Counted from the first letter of the stretch, positions 8,323-17,452 are shown. The stretch: DNA of 64,000 nucleotides from DASXRA01 sp963737425 (GCA_963737425.1 CAVTSX010000008.1:682001-746000), one strand, 5' to 3'. Notes: generated by a model from the letters alone, not told the origin. Program-made: numbers and translations.

Positions 8323-8865
8323 CTCGAAGTCATCGTCGGGTCCGACAACGAATGCGGCCCACGGGCGATGTCGCAGCGCCGCTGCCTACCTAGCGTCGAG
8401 GCACTACTCGATCAGGGAACAGAGGCAGTCATGAAAGCCACGACCCGGACCTATGCGCCCGCGCGAATCAGCGCGCCGGCCGGATCGGACGCTCTGCACA
8501 GCATGTGAGGCGACGGGCTGACGGCCGTTCGCGGCTGGCTCGTCGTGCTTGCTCAGTTGTTCGTGCTTGCCCGGTTCTGCGCGTCTGATCGGTTGATCAT
8601 CTGCGGGTTGCGCACCGTCGGCGGTGCAGAATCCGCAGGTGATCACGGCTGGTCGGTCGATGGGCGGCTGGCCGCTGGACCGCCTGCCGCGCCGGCTCGC
8701 GCCGCGGAGGGACGTCGCGACCGCTGACATCTGATCCGCCTCCTCCTTAAGGATGACCCGCGAAATCGTCGCGTGGGATGAGGTCGAGTCCGACTCGGCG
8801 CCGACGACTTTGCGCCGTCGCGCTCATAGCGTCGGCAACAGGTAGTCAAACCAAGGAGGAACGCG
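8323..8865. other. Spacer between kinase and MMPL genes
   Basis: The spacer separates the divergent kinase and MMPL genes. It contains the broken reading frame at 8431-8727 and, at its right end, AAGGAGG eight bases before the MMPL ATG. I see no other convincing gene. The minus-strand ORF across 8404-8730 has the composition of a shadow. Confidence 0.5.
8431..8727 (+). pseudogene. Possible remnant of a short membrane-protein gene
   Basis: An ATG at 8431, eight bases after an AGAGG, opens a frame reading MKATTRTYAPARISAPAG before an in-frame TGA at 8506. The same frame then stays open to 8727 and includes the hydrophobic run RGWLVVLAQLFVLARF. A start signal, an early stop and a continuing frame with a possible membrane segment suggest a decayed gene. 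A chance frame or a 25-codon peptide is also possible. I do not recognise the family. Confidence 0.22.
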
Positions 8866-11073
8866 ATGTCTCCCACCAACCTCGCGGCCCGGATGGGTCG
8901 CTGGAGCGCCAGTCACTGGAAGACCGCGACGTTCGCCTGGCTGGCCCTCGTGGTCGTGACCTTCGCGATCGCGGGCCAGATCGGCACGAAGAACGTCGAC
9001 CCGAACACGTCCGGGCCAGGCCAGTCAGGTCGCATGGACCGGATCCTGGATGCCGGCTTCAAACAGCCCGCCGCGGAGAGCGTGCTGGTCCAAAGCCGTA
9101 CCGCGCAGGCGGGTGATCCCGCCTTCACCGCGGCGATCCAGGACGTCGTCGCTCGCGTGTCGAAAGTGGCGGCAGTGCAGAACGTTCGCTCACCGCTCGA
9201 ACCCGGCAACGCCGGTCAGATCGCGAGCAACAAGCACGCCGCGCTCGTCGAATTCGAGATCAAAGGTGACAAGGACAAGGCGGTCGACAAGATCGAGCCA
9301 GTGCTCGACAGCGTCGCCGCGGCACAACGCGCCCACCCGGACTACTTCATCGGCGAGTTCGGCGATGCGAGTGCGGCTCATGGAGTCGACACCGCATTCA
9401 GCAACGACCTGAAGAGCGCCGGAGTCTTCTCCGTCCCGATCACGTTGATCATCCTCGTGGTCGCGTTCGGATCGCTCGTCGCGGCCGGCATAGCGCTGCT
9501 GCTCGCGTTGACCGCGGTCTTCGCCACGTTCGGCCTCATGGCCTTGGCGAGTCACTTTCTGCCTATGGCACAGGAGACTTCTGCCGTCGTCCTGCTGATC
9601 GGGCTCGCAGTTGGCGTCGACTACTCGATGTTCTACCTGAAGCGCGAGCGCGAGGAGCGGGCGGCCGGTCGCAGTGAGCGGGCTGCTCTCGAAGCCGCGG
9701 CCGCCACGTCTGGGCGCTCGGTGCTGATCTCCGGGTTCACGGTGATGGCGGCAATGGCCGGCATGTTCCTGACCGGGGACGCGACCTTCGCATCGTTCGG
9801 GCTTGCAACGATGATCGTCGTCGCCGTTGCGGTACTCGGGTCGCTGACGGTCCTGCCCGCGCTGCTCTCCCGGCTCGGCGACCGGGTCGACGGGCTGCGC
9901 GTCCCGTTCGTCGGACGGCTGCACCGCGACGGCCAGGGCCGCCTGTGGGGCGCGATCGTCGACCGCGTGATGCGACGGCCGCTGCTGTCGGCCGTGCTCG
10001 CCGGTGGCGTGCTGCTCGCGCTTGCGGCGCCGGCGATCCAGCTCCGGATGACGACGCCCGGCCCGGACACCTACCCGAAGTCGCTGCCGGTGGTCCAGGC
10101 GTACAACCAGATGCAGCAGGCGTTTCCCGGTACGGCGCTACCCGCCGACGTCGTCGTCAAGGCCCCGGAGATGAACTCCCAGAACATGCGGCAGGCAATT
10201 GCGGAGCTCGAACGGAAAGCGCTTGCCAGTGGTCGCATGGACGGGCCGATCACGGTCGACGTGAACGGTAACGCGACGGTTGCCCGCATCACGGTGCCCA
10301 TCGACGGGACGGGTACCGACGCCGCGTCGAAGGCCGCCCTGGCCCAGCTCCGCAACGAGATCGTGCCGTCGACGGTCGGCGCCGTCCCAAACGCGACCGC
10401 CGGCGTCACCGGGCTCACTGCGGAGTGGACGGACGCCTCGGATCAGATGAAGGCGAAGCTGCCGCTGGTGGTCGGCTTCGTGTTGCTACTGGCATTTGCC
10501 CTTATGTTGCTGGCATTCCGCTCGCTCGTGGTCGCAGTAAAGGCGATCGTGCTCAACCTGCTCTCGGTGGCCGCTGCGTACGGCGTGCTGGTGCTCGTCT
10601 TCCAGCACGGCTTCGGCAAGGGCGTGCTGGGGTTCAGCTCGACGGCCGGCGTCTCACCCGTCGTTCCGCTGCTGCTGTTCGTGATTCTCTTCGGGTTGTC
10701 GATGGACTACCACGTGTTCATCATCAGCCGGATCCAGGAGAGATTCCGGCGCGGCGCCAGCATGGACGAGGCGATTTCGTACGGGATCAAGTCGACGGCG
10801 GGCGTCGTCACGAGTGCGGCGATCGTGATGGTTGCGGTGTTCTCGATATTCGGGACGCTGTCCATGCTGATGTTCAAGCAGTTCGGCGTCGGGCTGGCGT
10901 CGGCGATTCTGATCGACGCAACGATCGTGCGGGGCGTGCTCCTGCCCGCATCGATGAAGCTGCTCGGCGAGTGGAACTGGTACCTCCCGCGCTGGCTCGA
11001 ATGGCTGCCGCGCCTCGATAAGCACGAATCGGAGTCTGAGCCGGAGGAGAAGCCGGTTCCTGCTCTGGTGTGA
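8866..11073 (+). CDS. MMPL/RND-family exporter
   Basis: The 735-residue inner-membrane protein has the two-fold RND layout: a helix near residue 20, a soluble loop, five or six helices, then the same again. Both halves carry the MMPL signature in the fourth helix, GLAVGVDYSMFYLKRERE and LFGLSMDYHVFIISRIQERF, with Asp-Tyr residues for proton coupling. Family members export lipids, siderophores or antibiotics; the substrate here is unknown. An AAGGAGG sequence precedes the ATG. A strong hairpin follows the stop. Confidence 0.93.
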   Translation: MSPTNLAARMGRWSASHWKTATFAWLALVVVTFAIAGQIGTKNVDPNTSGPGQSGRMDRILDAGFKQPAAESVLVQSRTAQAGDPAFTAAIQDVVARVSKVAAVQNVRSPLEPGNAGQIASNKHAALVEFEIKGDKDKAVDKIEPVLDSVAAAQRAHPDYFIGEFGDASAAHGVDTAFSNDLKSAGVFSVPITLIILVVAFGSLVAAGIALLLALTAVFATFGLMALASHFLPMAQETSAVVLLIGLAVGVDYSMFYLKREREERAAGRSERAALEAAAATSGRSVLISGFTVMAAMAGMFLTGDATFASFGLATMIVVAVAVLGSLTVLPALLSRLGDRVDGLRVPFVGRLHRDGQGRLWGAIVDRVMRRPLLSAVLAGGVLLALAAPAIQLRMTTPGPDTYPKSLPVVQAYNQMQQAFPGTALPADVVVKAPEMNSQNMRQAIAELERKALASGRMDGPITVDVNGNATVARITVPIDGTGTDAASKAALAQLRNEIVPSTVGAVPNATAGVTGLTAEWTDASDQMKAKLPLVVGFVLLLAFALMLLAFRSLVVAVKAIVLNLLSVAAAYGVLVLVFQHGFGKGVLGFSSTAGVSPVVPLLLFVILFGLSMDYHVFIISRIQERFRRGASMDEAISYGIKSTAGVVTSAAIVMVAVFSIFGTLSMLMFKQFGVGLASAILIDATIVRGVLLPASMKLLGEWNWYLPRWLEWLPRLDKHESESEPEEKPVPALV

Positions 11074-11082
11074 CGGGCGAAC

Positions 11083-11117
11083 AGATCCCGGGCCCCGCAA
11101 AGCGGGACCCGGGATCT
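11083..11117 (+). terminator. Strong hairpin terminator after the MMPL gene
   Basis: AGATCCCGGG (11083-11092) pairs exactly with CCCGGGATCT (11108-11117). Inside it CCCGC pairs with GCGGG around an AAA loop. It ends nine bases after the MMPL stop and before the promoter of the LuxR gene. Confidence 0.85.
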
Positions 11118-11149
11118 GACGTGACCGGGCGCGACAGTGTGGTCCGGCC

Positions 11150-11155
11150 TAGGCT
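11150..11155 (+). promoter_or_regulatory. -10 box of the leaderless LuxR ATPase gene
   Basis: TAGGCT ends six bases before the ATG at 11162, and there is no Shine-Dalgarno between them. This repeats the arrangement seen at the HNH gene. I could not assign a -35 box. Confidence 0.45.
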
Positions 11156-11161
11156 TCCGGG

Positions 11162-13882
11162 ATGCTGCACGGCCGTGTTCGTGAGCGTGAACGGATCGGC
11201 GTTCTCGTCGACGAGGCGTGCTCGTCTCGCGGCGGGGCGCTGGTCCTGCGCGGTCAACCCGGCGTGGGAAAGTCCAGCCTGCTGCGCGAGGCGATGGGCC
11301 GCGCCGAGGGAATGCAGATCCTTACGACACAAGGCATCGAATCGGAATCGCCGCTGGCATTCGCGGCACTGCAGCGGTTGCTGCGTCCGGTGATGCGGCA
11401 TATGGATCATCTGCCCGAGGCGCAGGCGCGCGCACTTCGGGCAGCGTTCGGAGAGCGAGCCGATGGCGGCGGTGACCGCTTCCTCGTGTTCCTCGCCGCG
11501 TTGAGCCTGCTTGCCGAAGCGGCTGAACAGGCGCCCGTACTGTGCCTGATCGATGACGCGCACTGGCTGGACGAAGCATCTTCGGGCGCGCTGACGTTCG
11601 TCGCCCGCCGACTCGACTCGGAGCGGATCGCTCTGCTGTTTGCGGCGCGGGAAGGCGACGTGCGCCGCTTCGACAGCGAAGGCCTGGCCGAACTCACGAT
11701 CGGCGGACTGGACGCGGAGACAGCCGGTGTGCTGCTTGACGAACAAGCGGGGATGCCTGTCCCGCCCGAGGTGCGCGACGCCTTGATGCGGCAAACCGGC
11801 GGCAACCCGCTGGCGCTGGTCGAATTGCCCTCGGCGCTGTCTGCGGCGCAGGTGCGCGGAGTTGAGCCGCTTCCCGAGGAGTTGCCGCTCACCGAGGGCG
11901 TGCAGCGCGTCTTCTTCGATCGCAGCCGGCATCTCAGCCCGGCGGCCCAGACGCTGCTACTGGTGGCGGCAACGGATGACTCGACCCGCTCGGCGGTCGT
12001 CCGGCAGGGTGCCGCGATCCTCGGTGCCGGTCCGGACGCGCTCGAGGAGGCCGAACTTTCCGGCCTGCTGCAGGTGCGCGGCGCACACATCGAACTGCGC
12101 CACCCGCTGGTGCGCTCCGCGATCTACCAGGGCGTGACGAGCACAGCCCGGCGTCAAGCTCACTCGGCCCTGGCGCAGGCCATGGTCACGGCCGAGGACG
12201 CCGACCGCCGCGCGTGGCATCTCGCCGCCGCGGTGGACCATCCGGACGACACCGTGGTGGCCGAGCTTGATCGCGTGGCGGAGCGAGCCGAGCGGCGCGG
12301 TGGCTACGAAGCGGCCAGCGCCGCGCTCGAACGTGCCGCCGAGCTCGCCGTCGACGATGAGGACCGCGCCCGGCGGCTGTTCGCCGCGTCGATGAACGCC
12401 TGGCTCGCCGGCCAGATGGCGCGAGCGCTCGCGCTGGCCGATGGCGCCCGGCATTGCACGTCCGACCCGGTTCTGCGGGCCGACGTCGACCGCCTCCGCG
12501 GCCGGGTCGAGTTCAACGTCGGTTCCGTCCCGACCGGAATCCGCATCTGGACGCAGGCGGCCCGCGACGTCGCCGTCGCCGATCCCCAACGCGCCCGCGA
12601 GATCGGGATGGTCGCAACGGCTGGATCCACCTTCGTCGACGCCAGCGACCGTACAGACCTTGATCCGAGCGAACTGCCCGGCGATGTCGGTGCCGACGCC
12701 GGCCCTCGCGAACGGTGCTTCGCCGGGCTGCTCGTCGGATTCCATGCACTGCTGCACGGTGACTTGCCGACCGCGGCGCCGTCCCTGCGGGCGGCGCTCG
12801 ACGCGGGCCGGGATCTCACCGAGACCGACCTGCTGACCAACATGGGCATTGCGGCGTTCCATCTGGGCGACGATGAGTCGTTTCGGCGCAGCTTCACGAC
12901 GCTGCTCGCCCAGTCTCGCGACAGCGGCGCCATCGGACTGGTGCTGTTCGCGCTTCCCCGGCTCGCCCTCGCTGATCTGGCGGCGGGCCAGTGGAGCAGC
13001 GCCACGGCGAATGCCACCGAAGCGCTCCAGCTCGCCCGCAGTATCGGTCACGATGCGCTGACCGCGATGCCGCTGGCCGAGCTGGCGCTGCACGCCGCGC
13101 AGCGGGGCGATGGCCGGTACGACGTCCTGCTGCGGGAACTGGACGATGTGACGGCCGGCCAGGCCAGCAGGGGGATTCTCGGCGTACTCGTCGCGGACAC
13201 GAGACGCTGGGCCCAGGCCTGCCACGACGCGCTTGCCGGCGAATCCGCATCGGCGCTGCATCATCTCGAGAACATGAACCAGCCGCCGCTCATGCGCCTG
13301 GCGGCCTACGACCGGCTCGAGGCGGCCGCGCGCGTCGGACGCCCGACGGAAGCCTGGTTGGCCGAACTCGCCCGTTTCGCCGACGAGGTCCCCACGCCGC
13401 GCGCACAGGCTGTCGTCGCGTACGGCCAGGCCCTTGCGTCGGACGGTGCCGCGGCGGAGGTCCATTTCCGGGCGGCGCTCGAACATCAGGCGGTGGTCGG
13501 CCGTCCCTTCGAAGCCGCTCGCACCCACCTCGCCTATGGCGAGTTCCTTCGCCGCGCGCGCCGCCGGGTCGACGCTCGCGAGCACCTACGGGCCGCCCTT
13601 TCGACCTTTGAGGACGTCGGGGCGCGGCCCTGGGCCGAACGCGCCCGCCAGGAGCTGCGGGCATCGGGGGAGTCGGCCCGCAAACGCGACGAGTCGACCG
13701 CAACCAACCTGACCGCCCAGGAGCGGCAGGTCGCGCGATTCGTCGCCGAAGGCCGGTCCAACCGCGACGTTGCCGCCCAGTTGTTCCTCAGCCCGCGAAC
13801 CATCGACTTCCACCTGCGCAACGTCTTCGTCAAGACCGGTGTGACCTCTCGGGGCGAACTGGCGCGGCTGTCCCTCGGCTAG
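11162..13882 (+). CDS. Large ATP-binding LuxR-family regulator (LAL type)
   Basis: The 906-residue protein begins with an AAA/STAND ATPase domain: Walker A in LRGQPGVGKSSLLREA near residue 30 and Walker B in VLCLIDDAHWLDEA near residue 130. A long alpha-helical TPR-like middle follows. It ends with a LuxR helix-turn-helix, LTAQERQVARFVAEG to SPRTIDFHLRNVF. LAL proteins are typical actinobacterial activators that respond to nucleotide or inducer binding. It lies between two exporters, MMPL and DHA2, which it may control; the sequence does not prove this. Confidence 0.93.
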   Translation: MLHGRVRERERIGVLVDEACSSRGGALVLRGQPGVGKSSLLREAMGRAEGMQILTTQGIESESPLAFAALQRLLRPVMRHMDHLPEAQARALRAAFGERADGGGDRFLVFLAALSLLAEAAEQAPVLCLIDDAHWLDEASSGALTFVARRLDSERIALLFAAREGDVRRFDSEGLAELTIGGLDAETAGVLLDEQAGMPVPPEVRDALMRQTGGNPLALVELPSALSAAQVRGVEPLPEELPLTEGVQRVFFDRSRHLSPAAQTLLLVAATDDSTRSAVVRQGAAILGAGPDALEEAELSGLLQVRGAHIELRHPLVRSAIYQGVTSTARRQAHSALAQAMVTAEDADRRAWHLAAAVDHPDDTVVAELDRVAERAERRGGYEAASAALERAAELAVDDEDRARRLFAASMNAWLAGQMARALALADGARHCTSDPVLRADVDRLRGRVEFNVGSVPTGIRIWTQAARDVAVADPQRAREIGMVATAGSTFVDASDRTDLDPSELPGDVGADAGPRERCFAGLLVGFHALLHGDLPTAAPSLRAALDAGRDLTETDLLTNMGIAAFHLGDDESFRRSFTTLLAQSRDSGAIGLVLFALPRLALADLAAGQWSSATANATEALQLARSIGHDALTAMPLAELALHAAQRGDGRYDVLLRELDDVTAGQASRGILGVLVADTRRWAQACHDALAGESASALHHLENMNQPPLMRLAAYDRLEAAARVGRPTEAWLAELARFADEVPTPRAQAVVAYGQALASDGAAAEVHFRAALEHQAVVGRPFEAARTHLAYGEFLRRARRRVDAREHLRAALSTFEDVGARPWAERARQELRASGESARKRDESTATNLTAQERQVARFVAEGRSNRDVAAQLFLSPRTIDFHLRNVFVKTGVTSRGELARLSLG

Positions 13883-13901
13883 CTGCCGCACCCGTGTGGT
13901 G

Positions 13902-13965
13902 GGTGGGCACTTACGCGCTGGGTGGGCACTTGTAAGTGCCCACCTGCGGCATAACTGCCCACCTG
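13902..13965. repeat. Family B modular palindrome, copy 1
   Basis: Units headed GGTGGGCACTT occur twice in the forward sense, the second fused into the perfect palindrome GGTGGGCACTTGTAAG (continuing TGCCCACC). A reverse unit ending ACTGCCCACC follows. The arrangement, head-to-tail units meeting their reverse complements, matches copies 2 and 3 at 17045 and 17365. It sits about 20 bases after the LuxR gene stop. Confidence 0.85.
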
Positions 13966-13984
13966 TGAGGTTGGCGCTGCCGAC

Positions 13985-14000
13985 CCGGTGATTTCGCCGG
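13985..14000. promoter_or_regulatory. Palindromic site upstream of the DHA2 exporter
   Basis: CCGGTGA-TT-TCGCCGG is an inverted repeat with one mismatch, lying in the context ACCCGG to CCGGTGCGA. The same context recurs at 15520-15535 before the hydrolase gene. It is 62 bases upstream of the exporter ATG. Confidence 0.5.
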
Positions 14001-14062
14001 TGCGAGACCCGGCCGCCCCGGGCGATGGTCAGTCCACCTAGCCATCTACCTCGGGAGTCGTC

Positions 14063-15514
14063 ATGGCCACCATCGAACGCCTGGCCGAATCACAAGACGT
14101 ACAGGCGAACAGCGATCGCCGGCCGTGGACGGTGCTGATCCTCGCGCTCGCGGCGCAGATACTCGTCGTACTCGACATCTCTGTCGTCAACACGGCCCTG
14201 CCGGCCATCGGGCGCTCGCTCGACTTGCGGGGCGGCGACCTGCAGTGGTTGGTCACGGCGTACCTGCTGACTTCCGGCGGCGGTCTGCTGTTCGGCGGAC
14301 GAGTCGCCGACGTGTTCCCGCGCCGCCGGGTGTTTCTCGGCGGCATGGCCATCTTCACGGTCGCGTCGATGCTGAGCGGACTCGCCGCCAGCGCGGGCGT
14401 GCTGATCGGGGCCCGCGCGGGCCAGGGGCTCGGCGCGGCGCTGATGACGCCGGCTGCCCTGTCACTGATCATGACGACCTACTCGGGGGCGCAACGCGTC
14501 AAGGGACTGACCTTGTGGAGCGCGGTAGGCAGCATGGGCATCGCCGCCGGCGTGCTGTTCGGCGGCGCCCTGACCACGTGGGTCGGTTGGCAGATGATCT
14601 TCTGGATCAACGTCCCGGTCGGAGTCATCGTCGTGATCACCGGTTGGCTGATACTTCCCAAGGGGCAGGCAGCGGCTCGCGCCGGGGCGAAGCTCGACAT
14701 TCCCGGCGGACTTGCCGTCGTCGCCGGTCTGGGCGCGCTCATCTTCGCCATCGAGTCCGTCGCGAACCATGGTTGGGCCTCGGCCACCACGCTCGGCGCG
14801 TTCGGGCTGGCCGCCGCGTTGCTGACTGCGTTCATCCGTATCGAGCGACGGACCGGCACGCCGCTGGTGCCGCCGCACACCTGGCGCGTCCGGTCGCTGG
14901 TCGCCGGTACCGGCACCATGGCGGGCGTCACCGCCGTCCTCGTCGGACTCATCTTCCTGACGTCGATCTTCGCCCAGACGGTTCTCGGATACTCCGCGCT
15001 GCGAACCGGCGTGGCTCTGGTTCCGCTGGCGCTGGCGCTGACGGCGGGCACCCACGTCGCCCGGCACCTTCTGGCCCACACGTCGGCTCGTAACCTCGCC
15101 GCGGCCGGGCTCGTCGTCGTCGCCGGCTCCGCCCTGCTGCTGCAGCGGGCCGCACATCACCCGAGCTACGCCGCGGGCCTGCTGCCCGGTCTGCTCACCT
15201 TGGGCGTCGGCGCGGGGCTCGTGTTCGTCGCGGCCTTCGTCTCCTCGGCCGCCGGCATCCCGGCCGAACATGCGGGCCTCGCATCCGGACTGGTCATGAC
15301 CGGTCACGAGATCGGTGCGGCGCTCGGTGTCGCGATCCTCGGCGCCGTGTCGGCGAGCGCGGGCAGCCTGACGACGGTGCACGGCGCTGCAACCGGTAGC
15401 GCGCGCGGGTTTGTTGTGGCCGCCGTACTTGCCCTCGTCGTCGCAGCGATCGCCGCCGTGACGATGCCGAAGACGCGAGCCACCGGTCCGGCCGGCCACC
15501 ACCACATGCACTGA
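14063..15514 (+). CDS. MFS transporter, DHA2 (14-helix drug:H+ antiporter) family
   Basis: The 483-residue protein has about 14 hydrophobic segments. The DHA2 motifs include LDISVVNTALPAIGRSLDL in helix 1 and LTSGGGLLFGGRVADVFPRR for motif A between helices 2 and 3. Proteins of this group export cationic or hydrophobic drugs by proton antiport. A GGGAG precedes the ATG. The C-terminus carries a His-rich GHHHMH tail. A hydrolase gene follows after 88 bases and shares an upstream palindrome with this gene. Confidence 0.93.
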   Translation: MATIERLAESQDVQANSDRRPWTVLILALAAQILVVLDISVVNTALPAIGRSLDLRGGDLQWLVTAYLLTSGGGLLFGGRVADVFPRRRVFLGGMAIFTVASMLSGLAASAGVLIGARAGQGLGAALMTPAALSLIMTTYSGAQRVKGLTLWSAVGSMGIAAGVLFGGALTTWVGWQMIFWINVPVGVIVVITGWLILPKGQAAARAGAKLDIPGGLAVVAGLGALIFAIESVANHGWASATTLGAFGLAAALLTAFIRIERRTGTPLVPPHTWRVRSLVAGTGTMAGVTAVLVGLIFLTSIFAQTVLGYSALRTGVALVPLALALTAGTHVARHLLAHTSARNLAAAGLVVVAGSALLLQRAAHHPSYAAGLLPGLLTLGVGAGLVFVAAFVSSAAGIPAEHAGLASGLVMTGHEIGAALGVAILGAVSASAGSLTTVHGAATGSARGFVVAAVLALVVAAIAAVTMPKTRATGPAGHHHMH

Positions 15515-15519
15515 GAAAC

Positions 15520-15535
15520 CCGGCGACATCGCCGG
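15520..15535. promoter_or_regulatory. Palindromic site upstream of the membrane hydrolase gene
   Basis: CCGGCGA-CA-TCGCCGG is a perfect 7+2+7 inverted repeat flanked by ACCCGG and GGTGCGA, as at 13985. It lies between the exporter stop and the hydrolase start. The pair suggests that one regulator controls both genes. Confidence 0.55.
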
Positions 15536-15602
15536 TGCGACCAAACGTCGCTGCCAACAGGCTCAGCGAAGACAAGCAATCACCACTCACGAGGAGCCCG
15601 CC

Positions 15603-16958
15603 ATGACCACCCAAGTACTGACATCAACCGAAGTAGCCGAGCCGAGAACAGGACACATCGCGCGGATAGTCGCCGCCTCGCTGGCCAGTGGACTGGTCCT
15701 TGCGCTGACTCTCGTCTTTCTCGTCTTCCCCGGCGCTACCGAGAATGTCGTCATCGGCATGGCGATGCTCGCCTTCGCATTCGGCTGGACGACGCTCGCC
15801 GTGCTGTCGGCCCGGCGGACCGACCAGCCGCAGCGCTGGGCTCGCGTCCCGGCCGTAGCCATGGCAACGGTGGGAACGGCATTGCTGGTGGCGGCGCCGA
15901 GCGACGGTGTGATGGGGGCCCTCGGCTGGATCTGGCCGCCCGCGCTGCTCGTCCTGGCCATCTGGATGATCCGCAGCGCCCGACGTGATCTGCGCAGCCG
16001 GGCCCGCACCTGGCTCATCCAGCCGGTTTGCGCAGTGCTGGCCCTCGCCGCGATCGGCGGTGCGGCCGAGACCGTCATCGAGTCGATGGACCAGCGTCCG
16101 CAGGCGCCCGCCGGCCAGACCTACGACGTCGCCGGTCGCCAGATGTACCTGCACTGCACCGGCACGGGCAGCCCCACCGTGTTGCTGTCCAACGGCTTCG
16201 GGGAGCGCAGCCCGAGCTGGTCGTGGATCGTGCCGGCCGTCGCCCGGAACACGCGAGTCTGCGTGTACGACCGCGCCGGCCAGGGCTTCAGCGAAGCTGC
16301 TTCCACGCCGCAGGACGGCGTCAAGCTGGCGACCGACTTGCATGCAGTGCTCGCCAGCGCGGGCGTCGCCGGTCCGTACGTCCTGGCCGGCCACTCGGTC
16401 GGCGGTACCTACGACATGATCTTCGCCGCGCGCTACCCGTCCGAGGTTGCCGGCATGGTGTTGCTCGACTCGGCCACTCCGGAGCAGTTCACCGCCCTGC
16501 CGAACTACCCCGGCTTCTACTCGATGTTCCGGCGCGCGTCCGGGGTGCTCCCGACCATGGCCCGGCTCGGATTGGGCCGCGTTGCCGCCACCACCCAGTT
16601 CGCCGGGCTGCCGGCGCACGCCCGCGCCCAGGAGCAGGCCTTCGCGTCGACCGCTCGAGACTTCCGCGGCCAGCGCGACGAGTGGTCCGAACTCCCGGTT
16701 TCGTTCCGGCAGGCCAAGGCGCTGACCACCTTGGGGGCCAAGCCGCTCATCGTCATCACCGCCGGTAAGGGGCAGGAACGCGGATGGTCGGCCGCCCAGG
16801 ACAAGCTGGCCACGCTCTCGACCAACACCGTGCATCGCACTGTCCAGGGCGCGGACCACGCGGCGCTGCTCGCCGACCAGAAGTTCGCCGCGGACTCGAG
16901 CGTCGCTATCGAGGACGCCGTCGCGGCAGTGCGCACGGGCGCCCCGCTGCAACCCTGA
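15603..16958 (+). CDS. Membrane-anchored alpha/beta hydrolase
   Basis: The 451-residue protein has an N-terminal block of about four or five membrane helices (residues 20-155) followed by an alpha/beta-hydrolase domain. The nucleophile elbow reads LAGHSVGGTYD. The oxyanion region is around LSNGFGERSPSW, and a late GADHAALL could hold the catalytic histidine. Substrate is unknown. With the exporter upstream and a shared palindrome, a role in detoxifying or releasing a transported ester is plausible but inferred. GAGGAGC precedes the ATG. Confidence 0.85.
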   Translation: MTTQVLTSTEVAEPRTGHIARIVAASLASGLVLALTLVFLVFPGATENVVIGMAMLAFAFGWTTLAVLSARRTDQPQRWARVPAVAMATVGTALLVAAPSDGVMGALGWIWPPALLVLAIWMIRSARRDLRSRARTWLIQPVCAVLALAAIGGAAETVIESMDQRPQAPAGQTYDVAGRQMYLHCTGTGSPTVLLSNGFGERSPSWSWIVPAVARNTRVCVYDRAGQGFSEAASTPQDGVKLATDLHAVLASAGVAGPYVLAGHSVGGTYDMIFAARYPSEVAGMVLLDSATPEQFTALPNYPGFYSMFRRASGVLPTMARLGLGRVAATTQFAGLPAHARAQEQAFASTARDFRGQRDEWSELPVSFRQAKALTTLGAKPLIVITAGKGQERGWSAAQDKLATLSTNTVHRTVQGADHAALLADQKFAADSSVAIEDAVAAVRTGAPLQP

Positions 16959-17044
16959 CCGTTTCGCAACAGCCCGAGAGACGCTCAGTCCTGGCCACGC
17001 GGGTCGACCTGACGGCGCAATTCCCCCTGAGGACGCCGTCCCCA

Positions 17045-17147
17045 GGTGGGCAGTTGTGCCGCAGGTGGGCAGTTACAAGTGGCCACCCAGCGCACAAGTG
17101 CCCACCCAGCGCACAAGTGCCCACCACCCAGCGCACAACTGCCCACC
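17045..17147. repeat. Family B modular palindrome, copy 2
   Basis: Two forward units (GGTGGGCAGTTGTGCCGC, then GGTGGGCAGTTACAAG) face three reverse units of the CGCACAAGTGCCCACC type. It is the longest family B copy, apparently expanded by duplication of a reverse unit. Confidence 0.85.
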
Positions 17148-17180
17148 GGCCGGGAGCCCCGCCGCATGGCGCGCACCGCA

Positions 17181-17202
17181 TAACCGGCGTCAACAACGTC
17201 CC
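17181..17202 (+). repeat. Direct repeat, left copy
   Basis: TAACCGGCGTCAA followed by cAACGTCCC recurs with one mismatch at 17512-17533. The two copies bracket family A copy 1 and family B copy 3. Confidence 0.75.
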
Positions 17203-17231
17203 GGATCGCGACGGGCAGCCCGATGAGACCC

Positions 17232-17285
17232 TTGATCATCTCTGCCGAACGGGCCACTGATCGCGGCTGCACCAGAGATGATCAA
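17232..17285 (+). repeat. Family A 54-bp palindromic element, copy 1
   Basis: The arms TTGATCATCTCTG and CAGAGATGATCAA are exact reverse complements at the two ends of a 54-bp unit. The interior (CGAACGGGCCACTGATCGCG onward) is the most diverged of the five copies. Confidence 0.9.
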
Positions 17286-17317
17286 CACGAGGAGTGGGTG
17301 CGGCACCGACTGCTCGG

Positions 17318-17363
17318 GCCCAGCGTTCGGGAGAGGCCCAGCGTTCGGGAGAGGCCCAGCAGT
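17318..17363 (+). repeat. 18-bp tandem repeat
   Basis: GGCCCAGCGTTCGGGAGA occurs twice head to tail, plus a partial third copy, between family A copy 1 and family B copy 3. Confidence 0.7.
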
Positions 17364-17364
17364 C

Positions 17365-17452
17365 GTGGGTGGGCAGTTGCGCCGCGGGTGGGCAGTTGTG
17401 CCGCAGGTGGGCACTTACAAGTGCCCACCCAGCGCACAACTGCCCACCCACC
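17365..17452. repeat. Family B modular palindrome, copy 3
   Basis: The outer arms GTGGGTGGGCAGTTG and CAACTGCCCACCCAC pair. Inside lie a second forward unit and the core GGTGGGCACTTACAAG leading into TGCCCACC. It has a clear two-forward, two-reverse architecture. Confidence 0.88.

Noticed and set aside
8404..8730. 108-codon minus-strand ORF in the kinase/MMPL spacer
   Set aside because: No ribosome binding site or motif, and composition of random GC-rich DNA.
17045..17452. CRISPR-array-like or integron attC-like repeats
   Set aside because: The units alternate in orientation, lack unique equal-length spacers and have no cas or integrase genes nearby. They are better described as modular palindromes.
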